Assembly (NCBI GenBank): GCA_016169945.1
Contig: JADLSH010000268.1
Coordinates: forward strand, 576,001 to 640,000
Direction: 5' to 3'
Length of the DNA: 64,000 bases
Origin: Trachythela sp. YZ-2020
Taxonomy: Eukaryota; Cnidaria; Anthozoa; Malacalcyonacea; Clavulariidae
A program made the translations under genes and the position numbers. The notes beneath the pieces were generated by a model. The model saw nothing but the letters and a program-made list of their open reading frames with translations. It searched no databases and had not been told where the DNA came from. Within the stretch, counting starts at the first letter, position 1; the number at the start of each line of letters is the position of its first letter. Positions 52,219 to 64,000 of the stretch are shown here, piece by piece.

Positions 52219-52325
52219 TAGGGAGTTTAAGATTCGCGTTCATATACGTCAAACGAGGCTTCGGTGACGCAGTCGTCGAGTCTGCCGTTTGCCGTTGCCC
52301 TCAAACGTGAAGCTTAAACTCCCTA
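52219..52325. mobile_element. Short TIR element (107 bases)
   Basis: TAGGGAGTTTAAG and CTTAAACTCCCTA are perfect 13-base inverted ends. The core includes CGTCAAACGAGG and CAAACGTGAAG. It is non-coding, with too short a body for a transposase. Confidence 0.72.
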
Positions 52326-53870
52326 AACCGTGAAGACCAGTTTGGGCAATTTGAAAAAACTGCTAATCTAGAATACAACCTTTTCTGACCTATCAGAATT
52401 CTGTAAAATCTTCCCCCAAAGTGCATGAAATGGCTTCAGAGATTCTACATTTCAAAATTTTGTGGGGGAGCATGCCCCCATACCCTCGATTAAGTTAAAT
52501 CAGCACTTGATACCTGTGCATCCCCGCTAACAGCATGACGGCCCCCATAAACCTTTTTGGTTTTGACCGGCCCAATTACGCTGTGTCCTGACCACTCCCT
52601 CTCGTCGGGCAAAACGAACCACACACCCCTAATGTTTAGACCCAAGTTACGCCCCTGACCCCATTTAACCTTTACCCCTCCTCCCCTGGCCAGATTTTTG
52701 CTGTCTCTATTGTATTTGAAATCTACTCTAATTTTTGTTTCGTTTCATCTTTTTGAGGTGAGAGAAATTTTCGAAGACATTTTACATGGTAGATTTGGAA
52801 GATGAATAACAGCTGAAATATGTCATACAGACAGCCCTCGAAAAATACCTGATTTGGCTATTTCAGACTTCATGCACCATTAAACTATATGTCAACGTTA
52901 ATTTTAGACAGACCAGGCATTATTGTAAAAATATATATTTTTGTAGTTAAAGTGTACGTAGAAGAGCGAAAATCCATCTAAAAAAAGTGGGGGGAGGGAT
53001 GGAGCCAGCTAATAGTTATGAAGGCATGTAGCACGTTTAACGTTTTCAGAGCATTTTCGCATCATTTATAGACACTTTCCGATTTTGCTATCCGGCAATG
53101 AAAACTATATTCGCATCGATTTCAAACTATCGTTTCAAGCAAGATTTACACCATCCTTATTGTTTACAAAATAGGGGTTACATAGTGGGGTTGTATATCT
53201 TGAATTACTGACGACGAAAGTAAAAGTGGAAAAAAGTGGGAGGTAATTATATATTAATACCGGCCTCTGCCCAAAACGTGGAGGGATTCGTCCCGGATCC
53301 ACACCCCCCCGCCCCAGACTTGCGCCTTTGCTAGTGTATAAGGTAGCTACGTGTACATTTATATACGTTTCGCCATAATTAGGTCGTAGTCCGTCAAGGC
53401 TTATAACAGTAAAAGCAATAAAAATTATGAATTCTAACCTGTTCGTTTTTGGCACTTATTAAAAATTATTGCGTACTTATAATATGTATGGTACAATTAA
53501 TTGTATACATATAATATGTGTATTGTATACATATAATATGTATGGTACAATTAATATATGTAACGTCTGGTTTCACATGCATCGCCCCCACCCCACACAC
53601 ACACACACCTTGAACACAAAGCAGACATTGTTCTCTGTTGATCTTCCTTTGGTTCTGCTTGAATTGTGCTTATGTCGAAGATACTGTATAATTTGCATGC
53701 TTCATTGCATTTCTCTGTTTTGCTTTTTATCTTCTGATGCTTTTGCTTGGGACGCCAGTGAAAACCACATAAACAAATTATAAATGTATTATTTGACATT
53801 GGCTAATTAAGCATTGCTATCGACCATAATTAATCCCCTATGGGATTTCCATCCTGTTGGATGCTTTTAA
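52326..53870. other. Intergenic, no gene supported
   Basis: Holds a repeat block around 52,380-52,500 with AAATTTTGTGGGGGAGCATG and a TATAATATGTATGGTACAAT repeat at about 53,475-53,560. A (CA)n tract lies near 53,595. The open frames there are short and not conserved. Confidence 0.4.
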
Positions 53871-53873
53871 CAG

Positions 53874-53963
53874 TAGCCAATCACAGTCAAGTCTTTGTAA
53901 ACCAAGCCAATCAGATCCTCGTGAATGTCTAACCAATAGGAAACAAGGGTGTGGTATGCAAAT
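53874..53963 (+). promoter_or_regulatory. CCAAT/octamer promoter-like block
   Basis: Three CCAAT boxes occur within 70 bases: AGCCAATCAC near 53,876, AGCCAATCAG near 53,906 and AACCAATAGG near 53,931. ATGCAAAT, the POU octamer, lies at 53,956-53,963. The spacing and density suggest a promoter for the transcript candidate that follows. No TATA box is seen nearby. Confidence 0.45.
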
Positions 53964-54409
53964 TAGTGGCAAGTTTGAACATTTTGCCCTGAACTTCGGG
54001 GCGCCATTTGACACGAAGTACACACTAAAGAAAGTTAAAGAACCTCGCGTTTATTTAACTTAATCGAAATGAAATGGTTTTGCTATACAGAGAGACAGGT
54101 TGGTATTAAATTTGTCCATCTTTCAAACTTTTATCAGTCATCCTTCTTAAGTTATAGCTGTTGTTTAAACCGCGTGCTATAAGTTCATTGAATTGCTTTG
54201 TTTCATGTGTAGCGTTCTGTATTCGCTTCATTTCTTTAGTATTTCTTAATTCCATATTTTGTATTAATAATGCTTTAATATATACCCTTCCTTTGACTTA
54301 TTTAACTCATTTGTTTTATCTGCAAATTTCAGGGCAAAAATTTGACGAGAAAGTTGATTCAAATCGCCGAACTGTCTGTCGAAGCACCCGGTAGGCATGG
54401 CCATTAAAT

Positions 54410-55150
54410 TTATTTTGCTTCTTCTTGCTCGCTTTTTAGGCTTCCCAACTAAAACGTTTTGTAGCGTTGTTGAAGCTTTCTAAACATTTTGAGTTAGTTT
54501 AGTTTAACTTTGGCAGAAAATATTTCCGTAACCAACGAAATGCTGAACCATTTCAGACATGTTCAATTCGACCTGCCTTCATGGCTCATGCTTCTTGTTT
54601 GTTGGTCGCTTTTTAGGCTACCCTTGCTCAACTAGAACATCTTGTAGCATTGTTGAATCTTTCTAAACATTTTGAGCTCGCCTTAGTTTAACTTTGGCGA
54701 ATATTTTGTCCATAATATGCCGACCATAACCTGCGAAATTCCAGTCATGTTCAATTCAACATGCATGCATGCACGCCTCGTGAGTAATGAGTATTGTTTG
54801 TTGGTCAATTTTAAAGCTTTCCTTGCTAAACTATAACGCCTGGTAACATTCATGAAGTTTTCTGAACATTTTGAGTTAGGTTTAGTTTAACTTTGACGAA
54901 TACGTTTTTCGTAACGAGCGAAAATTCCAGTCATGTTCAATTCAACATGCATGCACGCCTCGTGAGTAATGAGTATTGTTTGTTGGTCAATTTTTAAGCT
55001 TTCCTTGCTAAACTAGAACGCCTGGTAACATTGATGAAGCTTTCTGAACATTTTGAGTTAGGTTTAGTTCAACTTTGGTGAATATTTTGTCCGTACCTAG
55101 CGAAATACGGAATCCATTTCCAGGCATGTTCAATTCGATATACATGCGGC
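54410..55150. repeat. Tandem repeat of about 175-base intronic units
   Basis: Four units recur with AACATTTTGAGTTAG, CATGTTCAATTC and TTGTTTGTTGGTC in order; each begins with GCTxxCC after TTTTAG/AAG, like the terminal exons that follow. They look like degenerate copies of the same exon-intron unit. Confidence 0.65.
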
Positions 55151-55797
55151 ATATTTTCGAACATATTAGCTTGTACAAACTTGTAATTTATGTACAAATT
55201 TTAACGCTGAGAAGAAATAGGAAAGTTTTTAAATGTTTTCAGATTGACGAAATTCAGAATTCCTCCCTCACCAAAATCTAACCCTTTAGGCTTTAGGCCT
55301 TCGTTGTCGAATGTTGAGCACGTGTATCATGAGCTTCTGACTCGGGTGAATTGGGCAACTTGTGTAATCGAGATAAAAAAGAACATCATCATTGAGTGAC
55401 CTTGAAATGTTTTAAACTAAAGTAAATTATCCCGTCTCTTTTAGGCTGCCATAAGTCAATTGAACGATCATCTTGCAGGCACACAGTGACGAAAGACCTA
55501 GCCCTGTCGCTGAACTAATTCAAAGAGACGCTTGTCCAGCAGTAGATCGATAAACAGACCATCGTCAGATTTCGTTTGTGCAACGTTTAGGAAGAACTGG
55601 CACTCCAGCGCAGACCTATCAAGCTACAAACGACGCTGCACTAAGGACACGAACTAGTGCGCAACACCATAGTCTGAGACTGACGGATGGAAGAAAAAGG
55701 TAATTTTTCCTGTGATTTGAAGCGTGATTTTGGCCGTTTTCTCATAATATTATGCACAACTCCCAAATTCCCAAGTAGACGAAATATATTTTTAATA

Positions 55798-55915
55798 CCC
55801 TTTAACCCTAATCCCTAATCCCTTCTAATCCAAACCTAATACTGAACCTAAAGCCGAACCTAACCCTAAAAACCTAACCTTAAACAACACCTGATCCTAA
55901 CCCAAGATGCAACCC
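55798..55915. repeat. Degenerate CCCTAA (telomere-like) repeat
   Basis: CCCTAATCCCTAATCCC and AACCTAACCCTAA motifs over about 115 bases, similar to the TTAGGG telomere unit, inside the intron between duplicated exons. Confidence 0.6.
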
Positions 55916-56682
55916 GAATGTGTGTTCTGAATTTACACGGAAACTATTTTATTTATGCACATTTCGAGAACGAGCCTATTATTTTACATTGTAGCTAGGC
56001 ATGTAATTTGCTTGAAATGTATTAAAAAGTACACTATCCCAATTCTTTCAGGTTGCCTTACGACTGATCACCTTGCAAACAAGCAGTGAGGCCGAAAGGC
56101 CTCTAAACGTTCGACGAGGAATACTCAGAGGAAGATATACAGACTAACGTCAAATCTCGTTCGTGCCAAGCGTGGAACGGACTGCCACTCGCCCATTGGC
56201 CTCTCAGAGTTACAACTGAGGCTGTACCACAGATGGAAGAAAGATAAGCTAATCTTATATAAGGTAATTTTTCCTGCCATTTGAAACGAGATTTTGGCCG
56301 CTTTCTTAGCACACGAACAACCCCAAAACTATATATATCTGTAATTCGTTTTATTCTCTTAAACCATTCTTAATCCAAAACCTAACGGTAACCCCAAACC
56401 CAACTCTTTCAGGCTGCCTAAAGACTGACAAACAGCGAGAAAAGGCTTCTGAACTTTCGACGAGGTTCTCGCTCAGAAGTCCGAAGTAGATAGACGAAGG
56501 CGGAATGCTCAAAGGAAGATACACAGACTATCGTCAGATCTCGTTCGTGTAAAGTGTGGGACGGACTGTCACTCGCGCATCGGCCTGTCAAGCCACAACT
56601 AATGCTGCGCAAAAGACACCAACCAGTGCGCAACACCATAGTCTGAGACTGACGGATGGAAGAAATAGCTACCTCGTGTAAG

Positions 56683-57210
56683 GTAATTTTTTCCTGCGAT
56701 TTGTAACGAGATTTTGGGCGCTTTCTCGATGTATAGATGAGTAAACTTTGTTTACAAATTCCGTGTTAATTTGCCTGCTAATATGCACGGGTATGTCATT
56801 TTGAATGCTTTAACACGCTTGAATTTCAGTGTTGCGTCACAAGACTATTGAAAATTACATGTTCGCGCATTCTGCCATGTAAATTAACATAGAATTTGTA
56901 AACAAAGTTTACCTGTCTGTAAGTGTACAAATTCCCGACTGTGTGTAACCTATTTTTAGTACCTTAAACTTTTCATGATCAAAAACATGTCCCTTGCCTT
57001 GAATGCTACAACCAATCTGTACACACAAGCTATTTTTCATTCAGTGAAGGTTACGGGACAGCAGATGCTGATCAACTTCAGGAATGTCGACACTTATAGA
57101 AGCAAGCAACTAAACTACATCTCACCACGCCAGAAATTGTTCACCAAGACTACTACATATAATGAAAAGAATGAACATTATTTTGTCACTCTGATAACTG
57201 CCGGTTGAAC
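56683..57210. other. Intergenic, no gene supported
   Basis: Contains a partial inverted pair, GTAAACTTTGTTTACAAATTC near 56,740 and AGAATTTGTAAACAAAG near 56,890. The open frame 56,975-57,208 has no recognisable feature. Confidence 0.4.
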
Positions 57211-57397
57211 ACTAGTCTGCGTGGCAGGCGCTCTATTGTGGGGGAGGGAGTCTTGTTTAGAGCGCCCGCTTTTTTTTTTTTGAGAGAGCGCGCTAGGTGA
57301 GAAGTTACGGGGGGGAGAAAGCTCTCAAAAAAAAAAAAAGAGCGCGTTCTAAACAAAACTCCCTCCCCCACAATAGAACGCCTGCCACGCAGACTAG
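57211..57397. mobile_element. Foldback MITE with long arms
   Basis: ACTAGTCTGCGTGGCAGGCG at the left is complementary to the right end; arms continue through GGGGGAGGGAGT and an A/T run for about 85 bases, around a core with GAGAAGTTACGG. No coding capacity. Confidence 0.8.
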
Positions 57398-57780
57398 TTG
57401 GCCACCGTCTGCTGCACGATAGTGCTTAGTGAAAACCAGATATTAGAAAAAAGTGTTGCGACTTTGGTACTTATGTATGTAATTTTCTTACTTTTCAGAC
57501 TCTCGTTGGTCATGTTCGAAAGTACGTGGGGCCGCCCTGAGGACGCCCAAATGCAGAAAGAAATTAAACGTGGCATTTTTTCCCTCTAAAATTTCGGAAT
57601 TTATTCAAATTTCTCAGCACGTGGTATTTGTGAGGAGCGCTTAACGAAATCGAAAATTTTTGTTATTCGGAAGGTTTTATCTGGGAGTTTGTTTATTTCA
57701 AAGATATTTGAAATGATATTTTAAAAGTTTACATCATTTTGATATTTCGTTTAAACGCTTGGCAAAATCATACCAGATGA

Positions 57781-58032
57781 ATGGCTGACCATTCGTCGAG
57801 GTTCGGTGACACTTCGGCTCCGACTTTTCCCGACCTGCAATCGAGTTGCTCCGATCGATTTTCACGGTCAACTAGCACAAGTGTAAGGTCTGGCCAACGT
57901 TGCATCTGTGCTTTTTGTCCATGGCATGAGATTGGGATAATTTGCCTGCAGGCGTGGAAAAATTGGGTCGAAATGTCACCAAACTTTGATTTGTGGCCAG
58001 TTTTTGTCTGTATGGCTTTATCCAGCGTTTAG
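57781..58032 (+). CDS. Possible first exon or small ORF (83 codons)
   Basis: The reading frame opens with a Ser/Thr-rich, Arg-containing region, MADHSSRFGDTSAPTF, with GATGAATGG context. A potential splice donor, AGT/GTAAGG, occurs about 115 bases in, after which the frame looks less protein-like. It could be the first coding exon of a gene whose other exons I did not find. No family is recognised and it may be chance. Confidence 0.25.
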   Translation: MADHSSRFGDTSAPTFPDLQSSCSDRFSRSTSTSVRSGQRCICAFCPWHEIGIICLQAWKNWVEMSPNFDLWPVFVCMALSSV

Positions 58033-58390
58033 ATGGTGTGATTTTGATGCAGACTTTGGGATTTCGGCTTAAATTTCTTTAAAATAAATAATCTTTGAGG
58101 GTTAATCTTTTAGGAATTTCATGATTTTTGACTAGTTAATGTGTTGCTTCCAGATATCACAATGTTATTTAAAAAGTTAGCAAAAATTTCACGACCAAAA
58201 CGTCGTTTGCGGTGTCCGATGGGTGGCCCAGTCATGGATATTATTGGATTACTACGGATTTTTATGGATTGCTGTAAACATTTGTGGATAAAGGGTACTT
58301 CATGATCCACGGCTACCACTAGATGTACATCGAAAGTCGAACTGCGCAAGGTTAAAGAGAGGTCTGCCTCGAGGTTAGAGAAATTGTTAG

Positions 58391-58419
58391 CTTGCTAGTA
58401 GGCTTAGCCTACTAGCAAG
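58391..58419. repeat. Perfect 14-bp hairpin
   Basis: CTTGCTAGTAGGCT pairs exactly with AGCCTACTAGCAAG around one base. It is followed by two more dyads, CGCCTGCTAACAGGCG at about 58,430 and GCCTGCTAACAGGC at about 58,453. Confidence 0.8.
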
Positions 58420-58470
58420 GCGGTAATTAGCGCCTGCTAACAGGCGATAGGTAGCCTGCTAACAGGCTGT

Positions 58471-60477
58471 AATTAAGTAGAATTTGTACCCAGGACTCGG
58501 TTTTGCATGTGTTAGGTGACGTCTCTGGGTTAAACATATTTTCCTGGCGGTCTGTAGTTCGGTACATTTGCACAGCAGGTTGATTTTCTATTCAGATGCT
58601 TGCATGCTAAAACTTGAGGTGCATTTTTACCTCAAGACTGTTATTGTGAATTTGTTTATCATCTGCAATCGAAAGTCAATCTACGGAGGTGAACATTTGA
58701 GCATTCGGGCACGTGGTTGTTGCATGAACTCGGTTGGTGAGTTTCATTAAGCGTTACGGCACATGCGGCATGAGATGTTGGTCAACTTATAATGTTGACC
58801 CTTATAGACTACTACATTAAATAAAAGGAGTAAACATATTTTCACTCTAGTAACTCTTAGTGAAACCCACTAGCTATTCGCGGTTTACTCGTGGCAATGT
58901 GTCTTTGTGTAAATGTACTGGTTAGGTGTCTGTGCATGGCGCGGCCCTCGGCTAGAATGTAGAATAGGCAGGACAAGTAAAACCTTGCCAGACTTAAAAA
59001 TTTTGGTTATATCCATATGTTGCGTGCACGAATATATATAAACGTCATGTAATAGGTTAGGGGTTAAGCTAACCCTATAACCTCATTATATGAGATATAT
59101 ATTCATACACGTAAGATATGGATGTAATCAAAATTTAACTAAAAAGCTGGCTTAGTTTTTCTTGGGTAGGATAAAGTAAGGGTGCAAATGGTACCCATAG
59201 CTTAGAGGGTGCAAATGGTACCCCTAAGAAGATTGGTGGAAATCGTGGTGAATTTTTGAGAAGATTCCTCTCGCAGAAAAAGTCGGATAAACAGCTTAGG
59301 ACTGCAATAACACAAATGTTGTAAAAATCTAGGTTTTTATAAAGATAATAAAATGAAGGCTGAGTCTATCTTCATCGCCCGCAGTGCATGTATATCGCTG
59401 GTTTCGAACGTTAGTTTTCTGCCCCGGGTCTATGAAAACAGTTCGCTACCAGAGATTGGGTCCCCTCTCTGTTGTGGCGGTTATATGGCGGCTCATGGAC
59501 ATCTATGGAACGCAACGTATTATTATAAGTGCATGCCAACCTCTACCCCTGTTTGCGGCTGCTCACCAGGTGCGATGCACACTAGGTTAAGTTAGGCTAA
59601 GGGCATGACCGAGACTCCGCATTCAGGGGCATTGCTTTTCAGGTTTTTGAAGGGTAATATGCGCGCGCAGTAGTTTGGAAGGTCAGGCAGCTAGAAATTA
59701 GGGCGTACTATAGGGCATGAATATACTATAAGGCATGTATGCATGTATTACTATAGTAAATTTGTAACCATGATAGCCTGCGCACAGTAGCTACTTTAAA
59801 GTATTTATTATAGCAGGAAAATGGAATCTGTTTTCCTGTGAACAAAATACATTATAGTAACGAATCAAAGTGGCAACAAATTGCGAAGAAATGAAATGCA
59901 AAATCACGAAAAAAGAAATATGCCACTTTGAATAAGCAACAATAATCCAGGAATACTCGCTGCAGAAAAAAACTCTGTTTTCTGCCTAAAATATCCTGGA
60001 TTAAGGGCTTAACGATAAGAAATGTTGTTATTGCTCCAATCGTGGAGACAGCTCCGTTTCTTTAAGAACGCGCGCGCGCTTTATAAGTTTTATCATAAGT
60101 TCTCGAAGTTGAAAAGACCGCCAGGAAAAAAAGGGTGCTTTCATGTGTTGCTTTGTTGACGGACAAACCGCATTAAACTTGTTTTATTTGAATTCCGGCA
60201 CTTAAAGTTTGTCCTCACACATGGCCGCCTTGAAAACACTCTGCAGATCAAGTTTATGAATGATCGCCATAGCAACGTAGAATGATTGCCATGTTGCATT
60301 CCGCGTTGCCGTACTTTTCTCATACATGAGCTAGGTCGAACGCAGCGCATGGCATTAGCGCGGCGCGCGCGTGCTGCTGCAGTGCGAAGTACAGTCATTG
60401 ATTGTACTTCATGCCCAAATCAATACTGATGTGTGCTCGAGACTTGAAACAAGGTCTAGCTTTGAACAACAAAATTA
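58471..60477. other. Intergenic, no gene supported
   Basis: GGGTGCAAATGGTACC occurs twice near 59,180-59,223. The open frames at 58,568, 59,353 and 60,141 have no recognisable domains. Several GCGCGC tracts occur between 60,060 and 60,375. Confidence 0.4.
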
Positions 60478-60640
60478 AGGCTGCATGCTTATTTGAATTA
60501 AGTGCGCAGAGTTGTATGTTAATTAACATTACGTGCGCAAAGTTGCATGCTAATTGCAATTAAGTGCATGAAGTTGCATGCTAATTACAATTAAGTGCAT
60601 GAAGATTAGTGCATGCTAATTAAAATTAAGTGCGCTCTTT
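60478..60640. repeat. Tandem repeat with TTGCATGCTAATT units
   Basis: About five units of roughly 30 bases, each containing GCATGCTAATT and AATTAAGTGC, follow one another with small changes. Confidence 0.7.
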
Positions 60641-62973
60641 TACTGCTTTACGCGCGCGCTTATAGCAAACGCAATGCGCTAAAAAAAACATAGAAAACGC
60701 GCACATCAGAATATACTCAAAATGCATCCAAGATGTCCTGACAGCTTTTACAATGACAAAATGCCGTAAAATATGTTCGACCATTGGATTCATTTGCCAC
60801 GCACCTTGCCCTGAACGTAATTTACTTTGTGTACGTTTAGGTTTCAAGGTTAAGGATAAATATACCTTACATGTAACAAGTTGCTCATAAAGAGGAATAT
60901 TTGTCTTGCGCGATTTGTAGACTAAATTTTCGGGTGGTCTACATTGCGTGAATTTTTTTTTGGTTTAAATTTTTCCAGCTTTTTGGCTTTGATATACGCT
61001 ATGGGTAGGTATGACATATTCTTAAATATTTCGGTCCTAAAACGCGAGGGCATTTCCCCGGGATTTTCGGCATCCGGTTATCATAATCACAGAGGTTTTT
61101 CACCGGATCTCGCCATGAGCAGGAACTGTCATTGGCACTTCTGGTTTTCCTCCTATGATTATTCTTTTCGTTTGGCTTAATTCTAAAAAATCCAGTGTCC
61201 GTGTTCGGGGCGAATCCAGTACTGTTGTTTAGTAAGCTAGTACTTTAGTTATTGTTGCCTGGTGTTGGTGACACCGTGATTAGTGCGTCTGTTCTTTCAC
61301 CTCTGTAACTGGGGTGACTGTCCAGCAATATACAGTTGTCTGATTATAATTTCACCTCGCTTGCATGTGACCTGTGGATCCGCCCTTTGGTATTCAATTT
61401 ATTTTCCCAGATTAATTCAAATTTAGCCTTAATCCTACTCCAAAAGTTTGAAAAGTGTTAAAAAAAAAAACCCTTCTCTATCAGCAGAACACTGATTTTC
61501 ATGTAATAAAAATAAAAATATATTTGGTTAAACATATGTGAAAAAGATCCGAAGATACAGGCGAAAAAACCTCGCATCTTGTCAACAAGATCTGTTTGCA
61601 ACAGACTTGTAGCAAGTTTGTCAACAAGTTGTAACAATGTTGTCATTTTATCAAGTTGCTACAAGGTTGTCACTCACAACTTGTTAAAAAGTTGAGACAG
61701 CATTGGTACACGTTTACTGCAGGTTTGCTACAGGTTTTCTTTTTTACGTGTGTATACTGTGATCACTTCTTGGAAAACTATGTGTAATTTTACTCCAAAA
61801 ACAATGTTTTATTTTAATAAATTAATTAACAATTTTGCTGAAATATAAAGTTAAAGTAAACTCGGAAAAACCGTGTAACTGGTAGATCGTAGGACTAACA
61901 TACCACTTCAATTCCCAATATTAAACAACTCTGACTAAGTCTTAAACAAGCATTTCCAAGAATACAGTACTCGTTCGTTTCTGGGTTGAATTCCCAGAAC
62001 ACTGCTTGTTCTAAGCCTTTCCGGGAAATTCATGTATACTTTATGACTTATACCAACTTCTATACCAAATTTCTAATAAGCAAGTATGCGAGTTTGTGCA
62101 AGTCTGACAATATATTTCTAATTTTTTCATTCAGTGAAGTTACATTAACAAAATGAATCCTTCTCCAATTAAGGAAGATTTCTTACAGTAAAGGTGATGG
62201 CAACAGCAAACCTGTCGTGTTCCATATTACTGTAAACTTGTGAACAACTATAGAATTCCGAAGATTATATAAAGTACATGAAAGACATGATTTTTATGAT
62301 CTCACAAAAGTCTCCCAATTGATGATGAACGTCAAACGCTCGCGAGAGATGCGCAACTCTCATTGACTCTCATCAACTCGAGATCAAGATAAACCATAAT
62401 CAATCACAATATTATTCTTAACTACTTTCTAACTACCCGTTTTAATTTGTAGTTAAATATAGTGTTGAAATGGGCGATTCTGATTGGTTAACTTTTTCAC
62501 TAATTATATAGCTAACTTCGCTTTTTATACAAAGTAAATGATCGGGCTATTCACTTCCGAATGAGTGGCATTTGCTCGAAATATTGAAGTGTTAATTTGA
62601 ATCGTTTTCATATAGTTCAGATACAAACCACGACAGCTTGTTGTAGAATACTACCAACACTAAACCTCCACGTTTGAGATATCTTTTTCAGGTAGTTCAG
62701 ACAGAAACCAAGACAGCAGTTATTGTAGAGGTGTTTGAGGTGTTTTTGAGAAGAACTTCCTCATATAACGATAAGAAGAGATGCTTGAATCTATTTCCTT
62801 ATACCATGCACATGAAAGAAAATACAGAATTGCTCCTCTTTACTTGAACTTTAAGTACTTTACACTTTCATAGTAACCAATTCAAGAACCCTCCAAGGAC
62901 CCTCCAAGTTTAATAGAATTTTAGTAGAATCATACTAGTATACTATTGCAAATGCTGTAATTTGATTGGCTAC
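60641..62973. other. Intergenic, repeat-rich, no gene supported
   Basis: Includes a region at 61,270-61,390 related to the intronic SINE (TCACCTCGCTTGCATGTGA versus CGCCTCACTCGCATGTCA) and CAACTTGT-type repeats at 61,575-61,730. Short open frames are not supported. Confidence 0.45.
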
Positions 62974-63011
62974 GCTACTCGCTATCTAATTGTCGATAGA
63001 TAGCGAGTAGC
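62974..63011. repeat. 15-bp hairpin
   Basis: GCTACTCGCTATCTA and TAGATAGCGAGTAGC are complementary around an eight-base loop. No gene neighbour is identified. Confidence 0.75.
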
Positions 63012-64000
63012 GAAACAGCCATCTCCTCGGCGCAATTTTTAACGAATTTATTTCAATAAATTATGAAAAACGTTTTGAAATACTGTTTTCTTGCTGGTTT
63101 CTACTAAAACAATTAGATTATTCGCTCTCGATTTCTATGAGGTGATAGTTGATGAGGGCGAAGCCCGAATAGAAATCTTGAGCTCATAAGCTTCGCCAAA
63201 TCGTCAATATTTTACTGATTAGCTTTGGCAATTGGCAGAGTGTCTGCAGCAGCGACTGCCTGAAGTTCTTGTTGTATTTTTCAGGTCGATTGATCCTAAA
63301 GACTCGTAGCTTATTTTCAGAATTATAGTTAATGTTTTATCGATGTATAATAATAGGCTTATAAGTAAAGCTAATTTAAAGATAGTGAGGCTTTTCTTAT
63401 TAAGATTTAGTTAATCTGCAATAACATTCCATATCCGACCAGTTCTAATAAGAAATTATTTCTGGTATATGGTGGTTTTACATTTAGGAATGACATATTT
63501 CACTGTATTTGTTGAAATTGTGGTTCTGCGAGTAGCGAGAATCACAGGAATAGTGTTACCGAACCATGGGTAATTTTGAAAAAGAGAAACGAGGTCCAAG
63601 TATTCATGCCAGTAACATATTGGGAGCGTAATGATGTAAAAGCCGTGATTAAGATTGTGATTTGGGCCAAGATCAAAGATAAATATTGTCGTGCGCGAAA
63701 CGTGACGATACAACCCAAACGTTGCCCACCTTCAAGAACATTGTTGTAGAAACATCTGATTGAAACCTTGTTGTTTCCTAAAATGTTTCTTTGTTTCCCC
63801 ACTAAAGGCCATCTCTTATTGTTACTGTGTCGTAAAATACAGGAGGAAACTTTACTGGAATGCCCGCGAGTACAGCGTGGATACCTACATAGCTTAAAAA
63901 TAGAATTGGCCTTGGGCTCTTTGTACCGTCGTTAAGAACTTCATTAAAACCACTCGTATTTAATGCTTCCGGAATCCATTTCCTCTGAAATCACTTTAAA
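63012..64000. other. Intergenic, no gene supported
   Basis: One arm of the CTACCTGAAAAATACAACAA foldback family lies at about 63,262-63,310. The open frames near 63,456-63,802 show no domain. Confidence 0.4.

Larger units (their letters stand above)
53990..56682 (+). ncRNA. Candidate spliced transcript with tandemly duplicated terminal exons
   Basis: Splice-like boundaries: exon 1 ends at 54,098 (CAG/GTTGGT); exon 2 is 54,333-54,390 (TTTCAG, donor CCCG/GTAGGC); and three related exons, 55,447-55,699, 56,052-56,263 and 56,413-56,682, each follow a TTTTAG or TTTCAG acceptor, start GCTGCC/GTTGCC and end in AG/GTAATTTTT. Exons 1 and 2 are in one frame from ATG 54,069 (10 plus 19 codons); each duplicated exon supplies a short C-terminal reading (about 12-25 codons) ending in a stop. 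A long non-coding RNA or a small-peptide gene with alternative last exons are both possible. The duplicated exons contain no conserved long frame. Confidence 0.4.

Noticed and set aside
52219..52325. Possible hairpin RNA gene
   Set aside because: The 13-base inverted ends and transposon-like layout fit a MITE; no transcript signal.
59353..59595. Overlapping ORFs of 80 and 68 codons
   Set aside because: No domain, no splice or promoter context, and two frames are open over the same bases, as expected by chance.
60141..60398. Arg-rich minus-strand ORF
   Set aside because: It is produced by GCGCGC-rich sequence and has no supporting signal.

Overview
The window reads as invertebrate animal DNA, most likely cnidarian. 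It is AT-rich, has intron-bearing genes with GT-AG splice sites, and is dense in foldback elements, hAT-type MITEs and a jockey/CR1-like LINE. It also has lineage-specific rhodopsin-type GPCRs and a propeller-protein family that I recall from corals and their relatives. That species call is recognition from memory and inference, not a search result.

Bases 1 to about 9,868 are the right-hand part of an endogenous Polinton/Maverick (adintovirus-like) dsDNA element; its left end lies outside the window. Rightward genes encode a membrane-anchored protein (5' end cut off), two small membrane proteins, a double jelly-roll major capsid protein, an FtsK/HerA-type packaging ATPase, an overlapping hydrophobic ORF and a coiled-coil membrane protein. 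A palindromic divergent promoter then drives a Lys-rich membrane protein leftward and a collagen-like membrane protein rightward. A beta-rich protein and a 1291-residue protein-primed family B DNA polymerase follow on the minus strand. Integrase and maturation protease are not in the window. All ten visible start codons have AATAAA ending 0 to 12 bases before the ATG or overlapping it, and hairpins lie after several genes. This looks like an element-specific expression code and is the strongest undescribed signal here.

From 9.87 to 46 kb the chromosome is a nested segmental duplication. A GPCR module (9.87-13.6 kb and 29.64-32.92 kb), a non-coding module B (13.6-16.0, 20.9-23.1 and 34.9-37.2 kb) and a propeller-gene module (genes at 25.4, 39.1 and 43.7 kb) recur in the same order and orientation. 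The two GPCR copies are intact and both 294 residues long. Two propeller genes are intact and the third is broken by a 44-base deletion. The paralogous copies act as empty sites, so several transposon insertions and the right edge of the viral element can be placed from this window alone. A LINE sits at 16.5-19.3 kb, and the last exon of a pseudo-serine protease lies at 28.4 kb.

Two decayed copies of a HIF1AN-like (JmjC) gene lie at 19.3-20.2 kb and 47.1-52.2 kb. In the second, a SINE-derived sequence has expanded into about 25 copies of an 80-82 base minisatellite inside an intron. From 53.9 to 56.7 kb a CCAAT/octamer promoter-like block precedes a small-exon transcript candidate with three duplicated terminal exons. 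The rest, to 64 kb, is mainly AT-rich repeat sequence with hairpins and no gene I can support.
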